Source of the DNA: Gammaproteobacteria bacterium
GTDB lineage: Bacteria; Pseudomonadota; Gammaproteobacteria; Chromatiales; Chromatiaceae
Reading direction: 5' to 3'
Length of the DNA: 40,068 nt
Assembly (NCBI GenBank): GCA_009928645.1
Contig: SACH01000024.1
Span: 1 to 40,068, forward strand
Part shown: piece by piece, positions 34,946 through 40,068 of the stretch
How the letters are laid out: each line of letters starts with the position of its first letter
Position numbering within the stretch: position 1 is the first letter of the stretch
Program-made: the position numbers and the translations under genes
Notes under the pieces: generated by a model
Databases searched by the model: none
Told to the model about the DNA's origin: nothing
What the model saw: only the letters and a program-made list of their open reading frames with translations

Positions 34946-36873
34946 CCCGCGGCTGCCTGCAGTTGGTCGAGGGGGTGACTGAAGGGGCCGGCCATCGGCG
35001 CTGGACCAACACGCCGAGTTAGCGACGCCGAAGTGGCGGAGCCGGGGCAGCGTCCCGGTTCTCCGGCGGGCCCGCGAAACCGTTCGGCGAGGAAGTCGAG
35101 CCGCTCGGCGGTGTGCTCGAGGTCCGCGTCACGGCTCAACCAGATGGCGCGATTGAGCGCCTCGATCTCGGTGACCGCGCCACGGAGCGCCGTCTCGCGG
35201 GTGGGCGTCGGCCGCAACCCGCGCGGCTCGAAGGGCAGCACGCGCAGCGCCTCCTCGGCCTTGCCGGCCAGTGCTTCGACCGCGGCGGCGCTGCCCACGG
35301 CGTGCGGTCGCCGTTCGGGAGCAAGCCGCGCCATCCGCGCCAGCTCCGCGAGGGCGCGCGCGAAAAATGCGCGGACCTCGCCCGCGACGGGCGCCGGCCA
35401 GATGCGCGTAAAGATCAGATAGACCACGAGATTGCCGAGCAGAATGCCGAAGATCCTTCCCTGTGCGGTATCAAGACTGACACTCGGACCGAAGCCCTGC
35501 AGCACCGTCAGCAGGAAGGCGAGTGCAATCTGTACACCGGCGTAGGCGATGCGCTCGGGGCCGGTCGAGACCCAGGCGCCGACGAGGCAGCCGAGAAACA
35601 CGAGGACCATCAGCGCGCCGATCCCGTCGATCCGGGGAATGACCCAGAAGATCGCCGCGACCCCGAGCGCCGCCCCGATCAGGCACCCGGTGATGCGCAA
35701 GGCGAGCTTATGCACGGTCTCGCCGGTCGTGGCGAGCGCGGCGACATAGCAGGTGATCATCGCCGTATGGATCCCCTGCCAGTCGATCGCCGTATAGATG
35801 AGGAAGCAAATCACCGCCGCCGCCGTGGTCTTGAGTGCAAAGCGGGGGTAGGCGGGATTGGTCAGCGCGTCCGGGGCGATGAAGGGCGTCTTGGGTGCCG
35901 GCACGACCTCGGGCTCGGGTGCTCCGGCGAGCACGCTCAGTGCGTCCCAGGCCGCCCGCTCGGCCGGGCCGGCGTTTGCAGGCGGATCAGGTGGCATCGG
36001 CGGGGCCTCGCCCTCGCCAAGCGCGGCGTAGGCCGCACGGATCTGGTCCGCGAGCGCGACGCGACGGCGCGGGGCGAGATCCACGGGAAGCGCCGATACC
36101 GCGAGCATCAGTGCAAAGCCCGATCGGACATCTGCCGCGATTTGCCGGGCGGCCGCGAGCGGAACAAAGCGCAGCACCCGCGCAACCAGCGCCTGCGGGT
36201 CGAAGGGTGCGTTACCTTCGCGCAGCAGCTCACGCAACCGCGCCGGTTCGCCGGTCTCCAGGGCCTGCGCGGCGACGGCCAGCCGGGCTCGGAGCGTGTC
36301 GCGCAACAGCGTCACGGGCGAAAAGCCGAGGACGAGATTGAAGCCGACCATCAGGATCATCGGCAGCGCGGCCATCGCCCAGGCCTCGCGCAAGGCGAAG
36401 GTCGCGGCGTCGCCGAACGGCGCCTGGACGATCAAGGTCAGCACGAAGGCGATGATCAGCGCCGCCACGCTGCCCTGCTCGCCCAATTGCGTCGCCGCGC
36501 CGAGGTAGAGGAACACACAGGAGGTGATGACGATCGCCGCCATGATGTGCAGCGTCGAGCCGCTGGTCAGGTTCACGATCCAGACGAGGAAGGCGATAAG
36601 TCCAGGCAGCAGCACCAGGAAGCCGATGCCGGTACCGATGTTCACCACGGCGTCGGGCTTCATCAAAAAGATGATCAAGTAGCAGCTGATCGCCGCCTCG
36701 GGGATTTCGAACATCATGGCGGCGCCGGTCACCAGCGCGCACAGCAGTGCAACCCGCCAGGTCATCTCGGCCCGGCCGGGAAACGGCCGCAGGTCTTCAA
36801 GCGTCTGGCGCCATCGCGACGGCGGCGCCTCGACAGCGTCACTCCGCTGCGCTGATATCACAGTCTTCGCCAT
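34942..36873 (-). CDS. FUSC-family inner-membrane efflux protein (MdtO/AaeB-like)
   Basis: The 643-residue protein has two blocks of membrane helices (about residues 35-190 and 355-500) separated by a soluble helical region, and a cytoplasmic C-terminal domain. This is the layout of the fusaric acid resistance family (MdtO, AaeB). TAIDWQGIHTAMITCYVAAL and LRITGCLIGAALGVAAIFWV in the second block are typical. The ATG at 36873 (MAKTVISAQRSD) is preferred over the upstream frame start and overlaps the adaptor gene by 35 bases. Together with the adaptor and the TolC-like channel it forms a tripartite exporter, probably of aromatic or other weak acids. Substrate is not determined. Confidence 0.9.
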   Translation of the reverse strand: MAKTVISAQRSDAVEAPPSRWRQTLEDLRPFPGRAEMTWRVALLCALVTGAAMMFEIPEAAISCYLIIFLMKPDAVVNIGTGIGFLVLLPGLIAFLVWIVNLTSGSTLHIMAAIVITSCVFLYLGAATQLGEQGSVAALIIAFVLTLIVQAPFGDAATFALREAWAMAALPMILMVGFNLVLGFSPVTLLRDTLRARLAVAAQALETGEPARLRELLREGNAPFDPQALVARVLRFVPLAAARQIAADVRSGFALMLAVSALPVDLAPRRRVALADQIRAAYAALGEGEAPPMPPDPPANAGPAERAAWDALSVLAGAPEPEVVPAPKTPFIAPDALTNPAYPRFALKTTAAAVICFLIYTAIDWQGIHTAMITCYVAALATTGETVHKLALRITGCLIGAALGVAAIFWVIPRIDGIGALMVLVFLGCLVGAWVSTGPERIAYAGVQIALAFLLTVLQGFGPSVSLDTAQGRIFGILLGNLVVYLIFTRIWPAPVAGEVRAFFARALAELARMARLAPERRPHAVGSAAAVEALAGKAEEALRVLPFEPRGLRPTPTRETALRGAVTEIEALNRAIWLSRDADLEHTAERLDFLAERFRGPAGEPGRCPGSATSASLTRRVGPAPMAGPFSHPLDQLQAAAG

Positions 36874-37906
36874 GCCGCACCACCGCAACGGCCGACGCGC
36901 CCAATCGCATCAGCGGCGCGGGTGGGTTGTCGAGCCTGATCCGCACCGGGAAGCGCTGGGCGATGCGCACCCAGTTGAGCGACTTCGGAACATAGGGCAG
37001 ACCGCGGGGCAGATTCACCAAATCCTCGGAAATGACGCCCCAACCGATGCTTTCGACCGTCCCGAGGACGGGGCGCGAACGATCGGCGAGCGCATAGACG
37101 GTCGCGCAGTCGCCGATCGCGATGCGGGAAAGCTCCGTCTCGGGGAAGGTTGCCGAGGCATACCAATACTCGGTGTCGATCAGCGTGAAGAGCGACTGAC
37201 CGGGTGCGACGATCTCGCCGGTCGAGACGGTTAGGCCGACGACCAGTCCATCATGGGGCGCACGCACCTGCGTCGCCGCCAGGTCTCGCTCGGCGATAGC
37301 CAGCGCCGCCCGCCGGGCGGCGACCAGCGCATCCGAAGCCTCGAGGGTGGTCACCAGTGCATCTGCCGCGTCGGCCTGGCGCAGCGCCTGATCGAGGCTG
37401 GATTGGGCGTCATCCCGCGCGGTACGGGCATCGTCGACCTGCTGGGCAGTGACGTAAGCCTTCGGCGCCAGGGGCAAGAGCCGGGCGAGCGTCGCCTCGG
37501 CGAGCGCGAGGTTGGTGCGGGCGCGCTGAACCTGCTCGGCGGCAACGGCCGCGTTCGACCGCTCGGCGGAGATCGTCCGACGTTGAGCGTCGCGCGTCGC
37601 CTCGGCGAGTCGCAGGTCTGCCGTAACCTGCGCCACGGCGAGCCGGTAGGGCTCGGGATCGATCGCAAACAGCAGATCACCCTCGGCGACACGCTGGTTG
37701 TCCACCACGGCGATGGTCACGACCCGACCCGCGATCGTGGCGGCAACGTTGACGACACTCGCCGTCAGCACGGCATCCTCGGACAGGGGATTGTTCGCGG
37801 CGCGTTGGAAGTACAACCATCCCGAGAATACCGCGCCGATGACGATCACCAGCGCAACGATGATGCCGACAACCGTGTATTTTCGCGCATAGGCAGACGT
37901 GGCCAT
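36839..37906 (-). CDS. HlyD/EmrA-type membrane fusion protein (MdtN-like)
   Basis: The 355-residue adaptor has one N-terminal membrane helix (about residues 11-34), a biotinyl-lipoyl half (VAATIAGRVVTIAVVDNQRVAEG), a long Ala-rich helical hairpin (about 85-195), the second lipoyl half (APHDGLVVGLTVSTGEIVAP) and a beta-barrel domain (SLFTLIDTEYWYASATFPET). This is the form that pairs with FUSC proteins. It links the inner-membrane partner to the TolC-like duct. The ytcA-like gene ends only 3 bases before its start, and its end overlaps the FUSC gene. Confidence 0.92.
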   Translation of the reverse strand: MATSAYARKYTVVGIIVALVIVIGAVFSGWLYFQRAANNPLSEDAVLTASVVNVAATIAGRVVTIAVVDNQRVAEGDLLFAIDPEPYRLAVAQVTADLRLAEATRDAQRRTISAERSNAAVAAEQVQRARTNLALAEATLARLLPLAPKAYVTAQQVDDARTARDDAQSSLDQALRQADAADALVTTLEASDALVAARRAALAIAERDLAATQVRAPHDGLVVGLTVSTGEIVAPGQSLFTLIDTEYWYASATFPETELSRIAIGDCATVYALADRSRPVLGTVESIGWGVISEDLVNLPRGLPYVPKSLNWVRIAQRFPVRIRLDNPPAPLMRLGASAVAVVRHGEDCDISAAE

Positions 37907-37909
37907 GCA

Positions 37910-38221
37910 CTAGCGCCCGAATGTGGCTGCCGCGACAGCAAAGGCAATCAGGCAGGCGAGCGCGATATAGACGAGCGTGCGCATCGGTATGCCTTCGTCG
38001 ATACCTAAGCGAATCAGCAGCATCCGCACGAGCACGGAGCCAAGCACGCCAAGGACGGCGCAGAACAGCCAGTAGGGGAAATAGGCGCCGTAGAACGGCA
38101 GCGAGGGGCTTGCCGTGTATCCGCAGCCTTGCAGCCCGAGCAACAGGTGCGCGAGCGGAGCGATCCACCTCACGGTTGTGCTCCCAATGATCGGGGGGGC
38201 AGCGAATCCTGGGCAATGCAT
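37910..38221 (-). CDS. ytcA: YtcA-like small lipoprotein of the efflux operon
   Basis: The 103-residue product has a lipoprotein-type signal with the lipobox LQGC (Cys33), then SLPFYGAYFPYWLFCAVLGV, closely resembling the GAYYPSWFFCAI region of E. coli YtcA, and a second hydrophobic helix (TLVYIALACLIAFAVAAA). YtcA precedes mdtN in E. coli and has no established function. An accessory part of the pump is likely. The ATG at 38221 has GGGGAG 7 bases upstream. A GTG at 38251 that overlaps the previous stop (GTGA) would add ten residues. It could also be labelled DUF1656-like. Confidence 0.8.
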   Translation of the reverse strand: MHCPGFAAPPIIGSTTVRWIAPLAHLLLGLQGCGYTASPSLPFYGAYFPYWLFCAVLGVLGSVLVRMLLIRLGIDEGIPMRTLVYIALACLIAFAVAAATFGR

Positions 38222-38247
38222 CAGGTTCTCCCCGACCCGCTTGAGCT

Positions 38248-39351
38248 TCACGCCGACTTAGGCGCTGCCGACCCGTCCGCCGGATCGCCCCTCAATTGTT
38301 GAAACGGCAACACCAGCGGCTTGTCTGCTCCGGCCAGTGCCGTGAGGTCGAAACGCGTGTAGTTGTAGGTCTCGTAATCTCTAAGAAAGAAGAGCTTGCG
38401 GTCCAAGTCGGAGAGGCTCGTCCAGCAGGTGAACTCGGTGGCAGCAGCACCGCCCGGCGCGTCGAGACCCTTGACCTCCAGATGGCTGATCCCGGCCTCG
38501 GGAAGATCGATCGTCACCCCGCGCGGCCGGTCGAAATTGTTCATGACATGGGCAAGCGTCGTCACGGCCCGGTCCGGCGTATCGGCCTTCTCGGTGTACT
38601 GGGCGTAGAACGCGGCTCGCACGAAGCGCCCGACCGAGGTGTTGGACGCCGGCAAACCCGAGGTCGCGACACCCGAATCCGGCTGAGTGGCCACATAGTC
38701 GCCGAAGGCCGCCGTCGGCCGATCCACGTTGCTGAGAAACGTGTAGTTGTCGAGATTCGTCAAATGCCAGTCAAAGCGCGGGCCGTTGGTCAGCACTCGC
38801 ACGGGATTGTCGTAGACCGACATCTCGCCCTTATGGAATTCGATGACGAAGGAGGCGCCGGTGGCGTCGTTCACCAGGTAATGGAAGGGAGACACCACGC
38901 CGCCGAGCATCGCCAGGGCCTCCAGCATCAGCGGCTGCGTGGCAAGCGCCGCTTTGACTCCGGCAACGGAGCCGAACTGCCCCAGCGCCCAGAGCCCGAG
39001 ATCGGAAGCCGAAAGCACCGCAGTCTGGCTCGGGATCGGCGCCTCGGTCCCGGCAGCCGTTGGATAGGACAGCAGACTGAAGGTCAGGCCTTGATCGTTC
39101 AGACCCTCCAAAACCTTGAGATCCGCCGGACCGATAGGGTCGTCTTTCGTCGGGATCCGCGCCGGCATGGTAATGGCGAGCACACCGTAGCGGGTCGTGA
39201 AGCGCACGGGTGGATGATCCGCAATCCGGGAGTTCATCGCGAAACCCGCGGGGAACCAGGCGACGCGATAGGGCAGATCGACCGTGAGCTCGAGGGTCCG
39301 CCCGAAATAGGCCCTTCCGGCGGCGTCACGATAAACGAGCGATGTACACAT
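38248..39351 (-). CDS. Linear amide C-N hydrolase (choloylglycine hydrolase family)
   Basis: The 367-residue Ntn-hydrolase starts MCTSLVYRDAAGRAYFGRTLEL. Cys2, exposed after removal of the Met, is the expected nucleophile and FGRTLEL the adjacent conserved stretch. GLNDQGLTFSLLSYP, NDATGASFVIEF and LTNGPRFDWHLTNLDNY (the Asn-Pro/Asn-Tyr region of the family) are also seen. Such enzymes cleave linear amides: conjugated bile salts, penicillin V or N-acyl amino compounds. With no signal peptide it should act in the cytoplasm. AGGAG lies 7 bases before the ATG. It leads the leftward unit with the efflux genes and glutamate decarboxylase. The natural substrate is unknown, and a bile salt is improbable for a free-living host. 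Confidence 0.88.
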   Translation of the reverse strand: MCTSLVYRDAAGRAYFGRTLELTVDLPYRVAWFPAGFAMNSRIADHPPVRFTTRYGVLAITMPARIPTKDDPIGPADLKVLEGLNDQGLTFSLLSYPTAAGTEAPIPSQTAVLSASDLGLWALGQFGSVAGVKAALATQPLMLEALAMLGGVVSPFHYLVNDATGASFVIEFHKGEMSVYDNPVRVLTNGPRFDWHLTNLDNYTFLSNVDRPTAAFGDYVATQPDSGVATSGLPASNTSVGRFVRAAFYAQYTEKADTPDRAVTTLAHVMNNFDRPRGVTIDLPEAGISHLEVKGLDAPGGAAATEFTCWTSLSDLDRKLFFLRDYETYNYTRFDLTALAGADKPLVLPFQQLRGDPADGSAAPKSA

Positions 39352-39614
39352 GAAGATCTCCTGACTGTCCTGACGCCGGTGTTGTCACCGATTTCGCGCT
39401 CAACATCCGACCTATAACCCATCGCAGCCGAACGCACCAGATACCCGCCTTAGCCTCGATCATGGGGTGAAAAAGCGGATGCATGGCAAAGACCCTGAAC
39501 AGGTGCTGCATATCCTCGATCAAGGGGCGGCAATATCATATCTGGTAACGTACCGAGCGAAAACGTTCGGCAAATGGGTGTGCTAGCCCATTACGGCCAG
39601 CGGTGCCGAAGCCG

Positions 39615-39948
39615 TCAGTCCCCCTCGGCCAAATCTGATCCAACCGCGCTCCTTTGACCGACATACGCTGTGCGGGGCTTACCCGTTCGCCGTGCAACCA
39701 GTGCGAGGAAGGCCGCCGCCACGCCGTTCAGAAGGAACTCGATGGTCACGAACCATCCGATATCCCACAGGCCCGAGACCGATCAGACCGAACCAGTACA
39801 ACCGCAGAATCCCACCCTGATCCTCGGCCTGCGAGACGCCGGCTCCCGCAAGCGCAAGCACCAGCATGACGAGAAAGACCCAAAAATCAGCGCGCCGAAC
39901 CCCCGACTTCAGTTCAGACAGTGATGGGATGCCGTGCCTCCCGCGCAC
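39615..39948 (-). pseudogene. Frameshifted small membrane protein gene
   Basis: Starting at GTG 39948, the frame reads LSELKSGVRRADFWVFLVML, then ALAGAGVSQAEDQGG and LRLYWFGLIGLG. It then turns into an Arg-rich non-protein-like tail. Removing one G from the run at 39772-39774 restores a hydrophobic continuation (LWDIGWFVTIEFLLNGVAAA then FLALVARRTGKPRTAY) to a TGA at 39615, giving exactly 110 residues with about three membrane helices. This makes a one-base insertion very likely, either a real lesion or a sequencing error. I do not recognise the family. It lies upstream of the amidase gene in the same direction, 263 bp away. Confidence 0.55.
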
Positions 39949-39978
39949 TTCGACCTGGGCAGCTTCTATGGCAATGCC

Positions 39979-40006
39979 ATTAACTTAAGCAAGATATTGA
40001 TTATAA
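39979..40006 (+). promoter_or_regulatory. Sigma-70-like promoter near the right edge
   Basis: TTAACT (39979-39984) and a perfect TATAAT (40001-40006) are 16 bases apart in a locally AT-rich stretch. Two copies of the palindrome CTTAAG (39983-39988 and 40015-40020) bracket the -10 region, 32 bp apart, and could be operator half-sites. It reads towards the ATG at 40049. Confidence 0.6.
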
Positions 40007-40048
40007 TAACCTAATCTTAAGACCCCCCTAACCTGGAGCCAACCCACC

Positions 40049-40068
40049 ATGCGCATTCAAAGCAAGAC
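40049..40068 (+). CDS. Start of an unidentified gene, cut by the right edge
   Basis: An ATG at 40049 follows a GGAG at about 40035 and the promoter above. Only six full codons (MRIQSK) are visible, so the product cannot be named. Confidence 0.4.

Noticed and set aside
35113..36855. 580-codon frame antisense to the FUSC gene
   Set aside because: Arg/Gln/Asp-rich shadow with no hydrophobic or motif structure, opposite a clear membrane protein.

Overview
The window is GC-rich bacterial chromosome. The order hrcA-grpE-dnaK-dnaJ, with nadK-recN, fur and bamE beside it, points to a gammaproteobacterium. HrcA with a perfect CIRCE element, a lipoprotein BamE and an Hda homologue would fit the Chromatiales (purple sulfur bacterium type), but the genus is inferred and not shown by any marker gene. 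No rRNA, tRNA, CRISPR array or transposase was seen.

Layout. 1-2.7 kb: two minus-strand genes, an ATM1/MsbA-type ABC exporter followed after 7 bases by the N-terminal part of a NarX-like sensor kinase that runs off the left edge. 3.0-5.0 kb: a small defence-like unit made of a catalytically dead S24/LexA-type protein and an AbiEi/AbiEii (type IV) toxin-antitoxin pair. The toxin-antitoxin junction carries what looks like one substitution that removes both the antitoxin stop codon and the toxin start codon. 5.4-10.4 kb: an RND efflux adaptor and permease, translationally coupled to a DUF47/PhoU-like protein. 10.6-13.7 kb: a hybrid sensor kinase (membrane-PAS-HisKA-HATPase-REC-HPt). 13.9-16.1 kb: a PlpD-type patatin phospholipase with its own outer-membrane barrel.

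16.3-21.7 kb: the heat-shock cluster, transcribed leftwards as hrcA, grpE, dnaK, dnaJ. It has a sigma-70 promoter plus perfect CIRCE ahead of hrcA and a strong sigma-32-like promoter ahead of dnaK, so repressor and alternative sigma control seem to be layered. 21.7-29.7 kb: housekeeping genes nadK, recN, fur (minus), bamE, cpdA, sfsA and acyP (minus), arsC, wrbA, hda.

29.8-39.4 kb: an accessory block whose base and codon usage looks less GC-extreme than the left part. Its leftward genes are a choloylglycine-hydrolase-family amidase, ytcA-mdtN-mdtO-mdtP-like efflux genes in the same order as the E. coli operon, glutamate decarboxylase, and a YrhK-like membrane protein. A TRIC/YicG-like channel gene lies on the other strand at the left end. 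A 145-bp fragment of the glutamate decarboxylase gene is repeated in direct orientation beside the channel gene, so the channel and YrhK genes sit between two direct repeats. Beyond the block are a frameshifted small membrane-protein gene and, at the right edge, a promoter and the first codons of a new gene.
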